From the NCBI GenBank assembly GCA_003117195.1, contig BDSI01000008.1, positions 1 through 64,000 on the forward strand: a DNA stretch of 64,000 nt, given 5' to 3'. The stretch is from Eudorina sp. 2006-703-Eu-15. Its lineage: Eukaryota; Chlorophyta; Chlorophyceae; Chlamydomonadales; Volvocaceae. The notes beneath the pieces were generated by a model that worked only from the letters and a program-made list of their open reading frames with translations, was not told the origin of the DNA and did not search any database. The position numbers and the translations under genes are program-made. Shown here piece by piece: positions 46,601-60,211 of the stretch; the first letter of the stretch is position 1, and the number at the start of each line of letters is the position of its first letter.

Positions 46601-49600
46601 CCTCCACCGCTGTTACTGCTGCTGGTGGCACCGCCACCCCCACCACCGTTGAGCCGCAGCTGCTCGTCCAGAAGCAGCAACCGTAACGTGGTGGTTGGCG
46701 TCACCAGCATCTGCCCTTGCAGTTGCGGCATGGGCGAGGTGCGCAGGCGATGCACCCTGAAAGGCAAGAGTACGGCAACAGCACGGCCGCAGTACGGCAA
46801 CAGTACGGCATGGATGGCAGCGCCCGTCGGTCCGAGCATCGCACCCCATCCCATCCCATCCCATCCCATCCCACCCCCGCAGTCGGCCTCGAGTGCTGGG
46901 CCCAGACAACGAGTTGCAAGAATCCAAGAAGGCAACACCTCGCGCAAGCACCTCTCGCAAGCATCTCGCGCAAGCAGATCGATCGTGCCCCGGCAGGTTT
47001 GTCTGGCTGCACAATGCTGACCCGATGGACACTCGGAGGCCTACCGAAACAGTTTTCGCGAGCGGATCATTTCCCAGCACCCGGCACCACCATTCATATA
47101 CCGATACACCTTAGACCATGCCGCAACCTAAGCCCGCCGCGCCATCTGGCACTGGGTTTCACTTTTCTACCCCCGCGCCACGCACTCTTCCACTTGACCA
47201 CTCCCCAGTCCGTACCCGCCCACCCGTCCAACCAGCTACCCACGCAGCCCGTTCTGGCTTTGCTTCCATTTTCAAACACCCATCCACCCAGTCTATCACA
47301 GACCCACCCACCCGGCCTCCCAGCCACCCGCCCACCTGTGCAGCGGCAGGCCGTAGAACACGACGTGTCCAAGCGTGTCCAGCCCGCGGCGGCCGCTGCG
47401 CCCCGACATCTGCCGGTAGTTGAGGGCGTCCAGGTGGGGGCTGTCGCCCATCATCACCACAGTACGGCAGGGCATGTGCACGCCCATCGCCAGAGTGCCC
47501 GCCGCGATGACCACCTGACGACGAGCGGGTGGGCGGGCGGGTGTCGGTTGGTGGTGGGTGTCGGTGGGATGGGTCGGGGTGGGTCAGGGCGGCTTCGGAG
47601 GGTCAGAGGTGGGTCGGGGCGATTAGGCGAAAGCGACAAAACGCCCGGCGGCAACGGGATGGGTAAGTACTCCTGCGCACTTCATCACGTGAAGATCATG
47701 TCACAGCGGAGTGTCACATAACGTTACAGCACAGCCCGGCGGCGCCCTTCCTTGGCCACCCCGCCCCCCATGTTATACAAGGCCCACAGACGCCCCTCCC
47801 TGTCCACGCGCCTACCTGCAGAATCTTGGCGCGGAAGAGCGTTTCCACTGCCGTACGGTATTGCTTGTTCATGCCCGCGTGGTGGGCGCCCACCCCAAAC
47901 TCCAGCGCGCGGACCAGTTCGGGTCTAACCGCGGGGTGGTCTCTGTCGGCACGGTATCGGATCGGGCACGGTATCGGATCGGTACGATATCGGATTGGTA
48001 TCGGATCGGTACGGTATCGGATCGGTACGGATCGGATCAGTATCGGATCGGTATCGGATCGCGGCCCCTCGCGCCCCTCGCGTGCGCCGCTCGTACGCAC
48101 CTCAGCGACTTTACGGCAGTCACCAGGCGCTCGTCGTCCATTCGCGCAAAGGGCACCAAGCTGAAGGAGGGGTCGGGTCGGGCGGTGTCCAGGCTAAAGG
48201 TGATGCCGTCGATGAGCTTGGTGCGGCACATCGCCGTCGGGGCGCCGGCGCCTGCACCCACAACGTCCATCCATTTGTCCGTCCGTCCGTCCATCAGTCC
48301 GTCCGTCCGTGAACCTAACCCCCGGAGGTGTACGGGTTCCTTCTGGGCCTGATGCCTGTCTACAGCACCTACGGGTCCTCCCCCGATCCCACCCCAGGGT
48401 GCACGGGCAGTCCCGAGTCGACCAGAAATACCAGACACGCCGCTCCAGTCGTTTCTTTCCGTCGCCGGTATCCACGAAACTGATCGACTACCTCTCGATT
48501 GCGCCTTGATGCGGTAAGGTTCCCCCAACCCCATTGTAATGGTACCGTAAACCTCGAGGGAATTCCCAAACCTAGGGATTGCCAAACCAACACGCCACAA
48601 AGAGGTTCCTCAGATCCTCACCCCCGTCGTCGTCCGAATCGCTGCCGCCCTCGTCCTCCTCGCATTGACGGCGCGCCGCCGCCGCGCCGCCCCGGTAGGC
48701 CGCCACCGCGCCCGCCAGCTGGGTCGCGTAGCGCTGCCGGTAGCGCCCCTGGAGCGCCTCCAGGTGCGCGGCGATGCTGAGGGCGCTGAACTCGATGCCC
48801 GCGCGGGAGAAGTTGAAGAGGATGGCCGGCAGCTTGTTCTGGCGGTGCAGGGTGCGAACCAGGATCGGCAGGTTGCGGTACTGTGGGGGCGGGCGGGCGG
48901 GCAGGCGGGGGAGGCACGAGGCAGCACGAGGTGGGGGGTCGGCAAGCAAAGAGGGAGGGGTCCACAAACGTGGTCCGAGTCGGGAACGAAGACCGGGGTT
49001 GGTGCTTTTGATGAGGTTGGGTGTTTAGAAAAGATCTAAACCCGCCCGCGAGTGTGTCAGCAGTGACGATGTGGCACCCTACCACCCTTACATTATTGTA
49101 GACATCGGGGATAGCCGCAGCCTCCCGGCGACCCACGACCCCACGACCCACGACCCACGACCCCCGCACCAGGAAGTCCCGGCTGGTGACGCCGGCGCCG
49201 TTGTTGGTGCGCGCCCACGCATCCTCCACCGCCTCGTGCTGTTGTTCCACCTCGGACGCCAGCGACCGCGAAACAGCGGCGAGGCAGTCCTTCCAGGGTC
49301 CGTACAGCTGCCGACGCTGCGGTTGTAGCTGCGGCTGCGGCGGGGCCGCTTCAGCGACTGTCTTCGTCACGGGGTTGGGCGGGTCCGTGGCGGTGCCGGC
49401 AGAACCCGCGGACGCCGCGCTGCCCCCGACGGGCCCGCGCCGCGCGGCGCACGCCCACAGCAAGAACTCTCGCAGCACCAGCTTCTCCCAGAGCTTAACC
49501 CTGTCTCGCACCACGAGACAGCTCGCCGCCGCCCCAGGCGCCCCGCCGGCTGCATTCGGAGGGATGCCGCCGCCGCCGCCGCCACCACTGCCGCCGGCGC

Positions 49601-52600
49601 CACCGCCGGTGCCGCCGCTGCCGGCGGCGCCACCGGGTTCCGCGTCCACGGTCCCATTGAGCTGCGGCATCGGTGCAGGATCCAGCGGCGCGAAGAGGCG
49701 ATCCGGATCCAAATCACGAAGTCTCTGCCGTACTTCCGCCGCGGCCGCCGCCGCCGCCGCCAGTGCGTCGTCGTCGTCGTCGTCGTCGTCGCCGGGCCGC
49801 CTGCCGTCGGCCGCTGCCTTCGCCGCGGCCAAGACTTTTTCGGCCTGCGACACCATGCCGTCGTACAGCTGTAGCAGCTCCCATGGAGTCATGGTCAGCT
49901 CTGGCGGCAGCTTACCCGTCCTGGCCACCATGTCAAGATCCACACTGACCAAGGGGTGTAAGGGCAAGGCCGCGCCCACGTAACGCGGGTGGTTGCCGTA
50001 CTCGCCGACACGGTGTAGGGCCGGCGGCAACTCCTCGGTCGCGGCGACCGCCGCGACGGCAGCCTCGGCCGCCGCCGCCGCCAGCTCGGCAGGGCCGGGG
50101 CCGTACGGCAGCAGCTCCACCTTATCCGCGCCATCCACGGTGGCGGCGGCGGTGCCGTTGGTTGTCGCGCCGCCCGCCCATTCGGCCTCGTCCGCGTCGT
50201 CAAATGTCGGCACCGTCATCCATGGGTCACGTGGTGTGGAGATGGACTCAAGGGAGGGCAGGAAGATCAAGCTCGTGAGGTCGTTGTACCTGTACGGAAA
50301 ACAAGGTGTCGTACAACGTCGTACAACATCTCGTGTATCAGCGATGGCTGTGTGCGTCGCGATCACCCAACGACAATCGCGCGCTGGTCGCGGACACCAT
50401 CAGGTCGGGACCAAGGGCCCACCTCTAAACGGTTGCATTAACACGTCACTTCACATTATTATTATAATAAATGATGCTACAGTGGACTCCGCGGGTGCAG
50501 TGGACCCGCGCCGTTAATTGAGAGCGTGTGTGAAAGACCCCGGTATGACACATGAATGGAGAAAGGCATAATCGGCGCCTCCCATGACGGGATGTGTGAT
50601 AGTTACTACTTCGACACACACGCTAAAACCTAAGTTCAGACACTAAAACCGCTACGAAACACTAAAACCCCAGCCAGCCGCACCTCTCCTTGTGCACAAT
50701 GAGGTGCACCTCGTACGACGCCGAGTTCTGGAGCCGCGACAGCTGCTGCTGCTTCTGCTGTACGGTCGCCGTGCGGTCGCTCTTTTTGGTCGCAGGTCCC
50801 TGCGCCGCCGCCGCTTCGTCATGAAGGCGCTGCATCTGCTTAACCCGCCGTAGCCAGTCCGTGAAGACCGTGGGGTTGCCGATGGTGGCGGACAAGGCCA
50901 GGAACGGGCACCTACGTGTACGGCAAACAGGTGGGCGTACGGCAGCCAGTGTGTCGCACAGTCACCGTAGCAGAGGGTTTCAGGGCAGGGGGTAATGGGG
51001 GGCCTTTCCTGGTACTGTACAGGCGCCGTACATCAGCGGTGGGCCGCCCTGGTTTGCCACATGACCCACGGGTCGGAACATGAGCGGTTGACCCCACCCG
51101 TTGCATTTGGACCGATGGGCGCATCTGACCTCAGTGAATCCGTACAGCCGTACAGCCGTACCACCGTACCTGGTGCCGAGGAGGGACCTCTCCCAAAACT
51201 CCCCCGCATGAGGCTCCGTGACGCACTGCACCTGCGGGCTTGCCCAGTTTCCACAAGAGGCTTTAAATGTTAAAAATAATAATGTTTTTACTGCAATCGT
51301 GGCGTACACAAATACGCTGCACACAAGTACTGGTTACGACGGTATTGTGCAACAGGCCGCATGGGAACGAGGCGCATGGGCCATGCGCGCATCCCAGGGG
51401 CCTTCTTGCCTATCACCTCCAGGATTGGGCAAATGCCCTGTCCATCACCCCTCTAGTGATGCGTGCATTACAAGGCAGTACGGTACAGAAACCGAATATA
51501 TCAGGTTTCTATCATAAGTCCAAAAACAAATCTCGCGGGTTGGCAGGTGAGCACATGCAGTACGGCACATGGGTCCACGGGATCGATCCCATGGCCCAGG
51601 GTTGTACGGCAGGTCACGGCGTTGTACGGACCTCGTCAAAGATGAGGTGCTTGACCGACGCCACCCAGTCTCGGCAGGCCGGGGACAGCAGCAGGATCTC
51701 GAGGCACTGGGGCACGGTGACCAGCGCCACACAGTTCAGGTAGTTTTGCCTGGCGGGGCGGGGATGGGCGTCGGATCAGAGATTCAGAGTCATTTCATTA
51801 GATGATCAGGCAATTAGGCAATCGTCTATCAGTCAATCAGCCCTTCCAGGCCGCGGCTGGCGTTTTGCCGAAAGCTTGCTGTGACTAGTTGGAGGCACCA
51901 GTTGACAATGCAGCGGGCCAACATCGACGGGCCATCGGCGGCGGCGGGGCTCCGCACCTGAAATCTCGCGTGAAGGTTCCCTGGACCGCCATGCCGTTGG
52001 GCAGATTGCGCACGTCGTGGAAGTCCTTGGCGATCTGCGGCAGCACAGCAGCAGTCCGGTCCCATGCATCCGAGGGTCAGATCTGAAATGCCAAGGGTGC
52101 TTCTCTTGCAACGGAGGTAACAGTCGTCCCGAGGAGTCGAGGTGCACCTGCCGCACTCCAGGGGGGGGCCCTCAGCCCCCCATTCCATTTTCCGCGCGCA
52201 CCCACTGGGCCTTGTGTCCTGCCTCCCATGCGCTTACCAGTGGGGCTCGGCTCTCCCGCAACCGGGGCCCCAGCCGGACGACCTTACCCCCGGACCTGCC
52301 GTTATCGCCCGGGGATAACCAAAACCACGCAGACGTCCCAAACACAGGCAGGCAGACACTACCGTGTAACCCCCATGGGGTCGACGTCCGTACCTCCGTA
52401 CACGTGTCGTACTACATACCTGCGCCTGGACCTGCAGTACAAGTGCCTTGGTGGGGACCACGATGGCCACCCGGCCCTCGCCCCGGTACGTGTCCAGCAC
52501 CTTCCGGATGACGTAGGAGCTGATGAAGGTCTTGCCGCTGGAGGTGGGGGCGCTCACCACCGCGGAGGCGCCTGGGGGCGGAGGCGGAGGAGGTGGGGGC

Positions 52601-55600
52601 GGAGGAGGTGGGGGCGCTCACCACCGCGGAGGCGCCTGGGGGGGGGGGTGTTTGGACAGCGGCCCGGGGTTGCCCGGGGGTGCCTGGCGGGTACCGCGGG
52701 TTGAAAAGAAAAACCAAACCGCCTGGGGGCAGCAGCCCGGGGGTTAACAACAAACAGCCCAGAGCCCCAGACAGGCAGACACACCCAGCCGGGGGATGCC
52801 AGGGGGTGCCCCGGAGTAAAATTGAAAAAAGAAATAAACCCGAAGAACGAACCCGGGGGGTGCCCCGGGGGTATAGGAAATTGGTAGACAATTTGAAACT
52901 GCGCCGCTGCCAGAGCGACGGTTCGACCGGAGAAAATTGGTACAGTACCGTAGATCGCCAGAGACGACGACGGTGTAGGCGTCGGTGTTGCCAAAACCAA
53001 GTAAGATGAGTCGGAACATGTAGGTAGCCTAACGCAGAATTCGGAGAGAATCGACAGGAGCCCTAGCTCCCCACGTGAACGAACAAGGTTGAATAAATTA
53101 AGTAAATTACTGCTGATGTGTAAATGTATTATAAAAGCAATTGCAGTGTCGGAAGCTGTTACTGAGTAGTCCGAAACGCTGCGCTGACATGCGAGTGTAC
53201 CTCCCGCCCGAACCCCCAGACCCGAGTATACCCCAACCACGGCTGTCAAGATCGACACGGAGAACCCGCAAACCAACACTCACCTGGCCGGAAGCAGGCA
53301 GCCGCCACGCGCAAGGGGAAGGGAGGGACACATGACGTGGGAGGAATGCGTGAGACCAGGAGAAAAACGAAGATGAAAAACGAGCAGTAGCATGCAAGAC
53401 TATGTGCCGTGACCTAAAAACTAATATGGAAAGACATAGGACAGGAAGAACTGATATCGAAAAGCGAAGGACGAACAAGTACGAGAAAGCAGTGGGTGTC
53501 GTACGCGGACCGGGAGGGAAGAATTGCGAGACAACAAGCAAACCAGGCGGATAGGGAGTACCTTCATTTTTTGGGAAAGAAACAATGCAGAACGGCAAAG
53601 AACAAACAAGGGGTGCAATGACATGGGCAGCGGGGTGTACCGCAGGCTGAAAAGGGAAACCCAGGTACGTACCCGGGAACGAGCCAGGGCGGGAGGGCCC
53701 CGACCCCCCGGGGAACCCGGAAGCCGCCTTGCGTTCAGGCGGGGGCGTGGTCGGTGAACTATCCTCATCGGTGCCCTTGCGCCCTTGTGAGCCCAGTAGA
53801 GCCAAGAGTCTAGACCTCCTTCAGAAACGTCGTTCCGTCCGGTGTAACAAAAGGGAAACGCCACCCCTGCCCATGCACGCATGCATTCACTCAATCACTT
53901 CCCCTGAACCCCGCTTCCCGAGTTCGCTTGCCTCCCCCCCTGGACCCGCTCCCCGCTGATGATCCTTGGAAATCCGCGCCGTACCCGAGTCCACGATGTC
54001 CAGCAGCCGCCGCTGCCAATCATCCGGGATGAAGCCGACCCGTGGGTCAGGCGTGCCGTTGGCCAGCCGCTCCAATCGGTCGCCCATGCAGCGCAGCTGG
54101 AAGCGCACGAGGCTGATGCCCAGATGCAGCGGCTGCGGTGCGTATTTGTGTCGTGCGATGACGACGACATGTACGGTGACAGACGTACGGCGGACATACG
54201 GGACACGGTCGGTGATGGCGCGCGGCGGCTTCCGGCCGTTCCGTTCTCAGGCACGCGCCAACTAACTCTCCGCAATGCCAAGCCCAGTCCAGTCAGTCCA
54301 GTCCAGTCCAGTCCAGATCAGATCAGATAGATCAGATCAGATCAGATCAGATCCTGCTATCCTGCATCCACACGACGTCACCCTACCCTGACGCACCCGT
54401 GGTGCACCCGTTGGTCGGCGTTGCAAGCGCCCCACGCGTCCGCAACCTCACCGCACCTTGAATCGAAGGTTCTCCGCCTTGATCTTGTCGTACCCGGCCA
54501 GCAGCGCCTCGTCCACCAACTGCAGGTCGCCGTTGCCCGCCGGCGCATCCGCCCCCGCCGCGCCGCCCGCCGCCGCCGCCGCTGCTTTGCCCGCCTTCCC
54601 ACCCGCCGCCTTCCCGGACCCCACCCCTCCCGCCGCCTTTCCTTTGCCCTTCCCCGCCGTACCGCCCGGACCCTCCTGGCCGCCGCCCGCTTTGCTGCCC
54701 CCGGCTCCGCTCGACGTCCCCTTCCCACCCGCCGCTTTTTCGTTTAGCGCCTTCGCGAGCTCCGCGAGCCGCGACGCGTCGGGCCAGCCGGCCTCTCGTC
54801 GGAGTCGCTCCGCGGCGTCGCCGTACCCAAGCGCCTCCAGCGCAGCGCAGGCGATGGACAGAGCCGGGGCAGCGACCCGCGGGTCTCTCAGCAAGGGGCA
54901 AGGCTGCACCCAGGCCGCACCGCCGCCGCCGCCTGCTGATTTGCAGGCCGCCTTGAAGTCACCCAAGGACTGCGAAAGGTCATCCAAAGGGATTCACCGT
55001 ACATGTTCAGCACGTTGACCCGTCTGGGCGGGGTCTCACCAAGGTCTGGACGCATAGGGTGCACACACGCAGTATGTAGGGCCCTACGGCTCGTATGGGT
55101 GGTTGCACAGGTAATGGGGCTATGGGGCCATGCACCCCCAACCATGTAACACACCAAACACATGTTCGTGGTTCTCAGTCCTCAGTTCTCGGTCCTCGGT
55201 TCTCGGTCCTCTTGCTGGCTGTCAAACCTCTAGGGCATAGCTAGGCCATGCAGGCCGCGGGGTCGCTGATCGTCAACAGCCACTGCGTGCGGCCGCTGGC
55301 ATACATGAGCGGGTGATGATCAGGCAAGCCACACCTGCAGCAGTGCAGCTAGCGCCGCCTGTGCCTCCGAGGTCAGCTCGCCGCCGCCGCCGTCGCCGCC
55401 GTCGCGTCCCTCCCTGGCCTTGCTGGCCCTCTGGAGGGCGGTGAGGTGCACCTGCATCGCCAGCACCGCCGCGACCGCCCGCAGCTCGGGCGGTGTGGCC
55501 GGCGCGGCGCAGAAGCGGCCCAGCTCGTCCATCAGCTCGGGCAGCCGAGGGCCTGCATGCATGCATGCATGCAGCACGGTCGCAGCTGAGAGCTTCGCAA

Positions 55601-58600
55601 AGGCTCCTCGCGATGCTGCTGCCGGGACAGTAGTGCCTCGCGCTCTATTCGCTATGTAGACTGTACAGCGAGAGGGCCGTACTCCCGAAGTACATGACAG
55701 TCTACGACACGTACTACAAGCACGCAGAAGGGCTTGCGCAATCTCTACCCTGACATGTGATGCTGAGCCCATTTCAACGGACACTTGCTGTCAGGGCCCG
55801 TTGGATCGCCCAGTAAGGACTCAAGGTCCACCTTATGGCGGTTGCATCATAAGCTTCATAGGCACCTGGTCATAGCACCTGGTCATAGCACCTGGTCATA
55901 GACCTGGTCATAGACCTGGTCATAGACCTGGTCATAGCACCTGGTCATAGACCTGGTCATAGCACCTGGTCATAGCACCTGGTCATAGCACCTGGTCATA
56001 GCACCTGGTCATAGCACCTGGTCATAGCACCTGGTCATAGCACCTGGTCATAAACCTGGTCATAGCACCTGGTCATAGACCTGGTCATAGACCTGGTCAT
56101 AGACCTGGTCATAGACCTGGTCATAGCACCTGGTCATAGCACCTGGTCATAGCCTATAGACAAAGCCATCCATCCAGGCCCCTGTGAGACCGAGACGAGG
56201 AGCTTTCGAAAATCTGCACGGAGCCACCCACACACCCTGCCGTTTTTTTAACACCCTGCCGTTGTGTCCTGATCCGCAGCCTCCCCACGCACCTTGGGCC
56301 CGGGTCAGCTCCGGAACCACTAGCTGCTTCCAGCGCTCCAACTCGCCCCTCAGGAGTCCGCCCCGCCGCTCCGCCATCCGCCGTTGCGTCACCGCGCCCT
56401 CCGACTCCGCCTGGTGATCGAAAGCGGCCACACGCCGACGGGGCGCACCGATCAGCCCACAACAGCCCACAGGACCACCCAGCAAGTTGGCGATATATAT
56501 GTATATATACATCATCCAGCCAAGCCCCATTACCGTATCTCTTTTACGGTCTTCCACGAAAATATCGCGGCGCTGATCATTACTTACAAGTAAAAGGCAA
56601 TATTAAAACACGCACCCACGCAGCTTCTCTTGGCGCGTCCGCAGCCCCGCACCAACAGCAACCACCCGCCCACCAGACCTAACCACCCAACCGCCAACAC
56701 CCCAACCACCTATCCCCGCACGCACCTTCTCCAGACGCTTCCGAAAGTCCGTCACTGACATCTTGGCGTCCCGCAGCAGTGCCGCCAGTGCTGCCTTGCC
56801 CTCCTTGTCCGCCCGGACGGCCTCCAGATGCGCGAGGCCGCTGATGTCCTCGAGCCGCGACACAACCGGCTCGAACTGCTCCTGCGCGGGGGTGCTGCCG
56901 CCCGTGCCGCGGCCGAGTGCGGCCGAGTTGGCGCTGCTGCTGCCGACGCGAAAAAAGGTGACGCCGCCCTGCAGCGAGTCTATGAGGCGTTTGAGGGAGG
57001 CCTCCTCTTTCTTTGGGGAGGCGGGGACAGGGAGGCGGGGACAGGGAGGCGGGGACAGGAAGACATGGGGAGGGACATGGAGAGGGACAGGGATGGGGAA
57101 GGTCACAAACGACGTTAGGGCGAACGGTTCGGGGGATTGGACAGAGCCCGTGTCCCTCAAAGTGTCGCGGCGGTAGCCCAAGACCCCCGACAGCCCGAAA
57201 AAGAACTCCAGTCCAAAGGACCACGGTGATACCCAGCCTACGTTTTTCTGCCTCTGGAAGTAGTGCTGCACGCCCTCCTCCACCAATGCCCGGACGTCCG
57301 CTCGCTTCCCCCGGCCCTCCGCAGCATCCGCCGTAAGCTTTGCCACGCGGCCTCTCATTCGGTACGACATGTACCTGCAGCACAAGTACGGCACAGACAG
57401 CAAGACGCCTTGCTGCTTGCTCGCCGTCGTGCCGGCAGGCCGAATGCGTGCGAGCTGACCGCCCCCTTGCACGAGCACACACATGCCGTACTTGTCTAGG
57501 GTCCCGAAAGTACCCCAGCGCGAGCATCCGCCGCCCCCTTCTTCGTTGTGCGCGCACTTTCCCGCCAAACAAATAAGCATCCTGCGTGAACCCTCAGTCT
57601 GTTGAGGACATACCAAGTTTGTCAATGTCGCCTAAGGGTAAGCTTGGCTTGAACACGCTGGCGTACTGCTGCCGTGGCTCGGTCAGTAGCCGCACCGCGC
57701 GCGGTGCCTTGGCGACACCAACCCACGGGTCTGTCCCATGGGTTCCACATGAACCCATGGGTCTGTTTGACCCTTGGGTGCCTGTGGGTTCCTTCGCCTT
57801 CCCCCAAAGCGCTTTGAGTACATTCCACCACTGACACCGTTCGATTGACCACGGGTCCCTGTCGTACATCTCAGTGCTGTCGTACATCTCAGTGCTGTGC
57901 CGGAGAGAGTGCACAGGGCAGACGTACAGAGGTGGGGCCTCTCGCGACCTACCGCGCGAATACGGTACCTACCGCGCGAATACGGCACCTACCGCGCAAA
58001 TACGGTACCTACCGCGCGAATACGGCACCTACCGCGCGAATACGGCACCTACCGCGCGAATACGGCACCTACCGGGCAAATACGGTACCTACCGGGCAAA
58101 TACGGCACCTACCGCGCGAACGAAGCGAACAGCTTCTGGGTGGGCGTCTCCCGCATGGATCGCAGGATGCGGTCCATGGCCACATTGCGGTTGTCCGCCT
58201 GCACCCATCGGCAGCACCGCCCATCAGCATCCGCAGCAATAGCAGCAGCAACACAGCAGCAGCAGCAACAGCAGTCGCAGCGGCCTCAGCAGCAGTTGCC
58301 GGTCAGGGGCAGGAGCCGAAAAGCGCTGAGCGCAAACGCAAGTCCGACGGGGGGCGCGTTTCTCTCCGCTGAGCCGCTCCGCCCGTCACTGCGCAGATGA
58401 CATGGACAGTCGTCCCCCGTCCTCGCCTCCTCCGTGCTCTGCCCTAACAGTGCGCCTCTCCGACCGAACCCCACCTCCTCTGACACAGCCACGGTATCGG
58501 CGGTGGCCCTAAAACTCTCATCCTCTGGACTGCTGTCAGGGGATTACAAGTTATGGATATATGGTGCACAGCGGGACGCCTCGCCCTTGTCACAAGCCGC

Positions 58601-60176
58601 CCTGCATCGGGACGACGGACGGCATGCAGCGTACGACATCAGTAATGTCGTACCTGACTCAGGAAAGCGGGCTTCAGGGGCTGGCGGGTGTGCCAATGGT
58701 AGATCTCCTCAATGTCTCCTTGATCGAAGCCGCCGCCGCCGGCGCCCCCATGGCGGCCGCTGCCGCCGCCGCCGCCGCTGTCACTGCCGTTGCCCTCCAG
58801 AAACGGCATGATCAACGGCTCCCAAGGGCCCCAACGCCCTGCGAGCTGCTGCTGCGGCGGCGGCGCCGCCGCCGCCGCCGCCGGACTGCCAGCGGAGCGC
58901 TCCCACAGTTCCTCGACGGCGCGGAGCACGGGGTTTTGCCGTACAGCTTCCGGGAGCTGCGCGATCGACAACAGCAGCGCCTGCGCCCGCTTATCGAGGC
59001 TCGCAGGCGGGCCATCATCGCCGCTGTAAAACCCGCCGCCGCCGCTGCTTTCGCCGCCGCCGCCTGGAGGCGGCCCCGAGCCCAGCAGCGCAGCACGGAG
59101 CGACTCCGCGGAGCGCGCGTCGGCTTCTGTGTACGGCATCGTACGGAGGATGTGCGCCAGCAGCTGATCGCCATGTGTGCTCGCGCGGCATGCCCCGCCG
59201 CCGCCGCCGCCGCCGCCGCCGCCGAAGCTGGCGTCCGTGCGCTCGAGGTATGTCGAAAGCTGCAACTGTGGCAGCAGTGCGACGTCCCTGGCAGCTAGCC
59301 ATGACGCCACTGCCGCTGCCGGCATTCCCGCCATCACGTCACGGAACATGGTCTGAGGTGAGGGCTGGGGCTGCGGGCCGGGCCGCACAGCGCTGTCCAG
59401 CTGCCGCCGGCGCTGCTGCTCCTGCTGCCGTACCATATGCTGCCGCACACTCTGATCATGGCGCATGACGAGCAGGGCAACCACCAGCGCGTGCAGCAGC
59501 GGGCCAGAGTACGGGTCCGCCAGGGCAGCCCGTACCTCCGGTGTCAGCTGCACGTACGGCGCGAGGCAGCCGTCTCTGGCGCCGACGCCGGCGGCCGCCT
59601 GGAGGACGCCGCGGAGGCGTCGCCGTCACCAGAGTCGGTGGCCCCGTCGCCGCCGCCGCCGCCGCCGAGACTGTCCCAAACCTCTGACTGCACTACAGCT
59701 GTGATGAGCGGCAGCAGCTGTACCGACAGGAGCCGCAGCAGGTCACGCGCGACGTCAGGGACCTGGCTGACAGCCACGCCGCCACCGCCGCCGCCGCCGC
59801 CCTGCCGATCGGCCGCCGCTGACACGCCCGCCATAAACTCGGTCAGGCCCGGGGCATCAAATCCGTACTGCTTGAGAGAGTCTCCGTACAAGCCCCGCAG
59901 CTGGCCGTACGGCAGGGCCAACGAGCGTTGCTCCAGGGGGGTGAAGTCCATCAGCACGGCGTGCAGGACGCAGACCTCGCACAGCCAGCGTAAGGTCGCG
60001 CTGCTGATAGGGAATGAAGCCTGGAGGAGGACGTCCCTGCATGCCGCCGCCATAAGGGCTGCCCGGGGTGTCAGCGATTGGGCAGTCGGTGGGTCTTGAT
60101 GACCCACGGGTCGCGCTAAGGTCTCCACAGCCCGACGCGCCACACGGTCTCCGTCGCGCCGCCGTTCCCGCTCGTC

Positions 60177-60211
<35 letters not shown>

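Noticed and set aside
45459..47721. Long plus-strand frames opposite the helicase exons
   Set aside because: They are antisense shadows of GC-rich minus-strand exons, whose frames carry conserved helicase sequence and consistent splice phases.
55860..58120. CRISPR-like arrays
   Set aside because: Units of 13 and 20 bp are directly adjacent with no unique spacers, and they lie in introns of a eukaryotic gene.
59544..59640. A 56-bp GT-AG intron that would join the two frames of helicase exon 2
   Set aside because: A GTGACG donor and a CCAGAG acceptor fit in phase, but the intron would be much shorter than any other here, so a base error is more likely.
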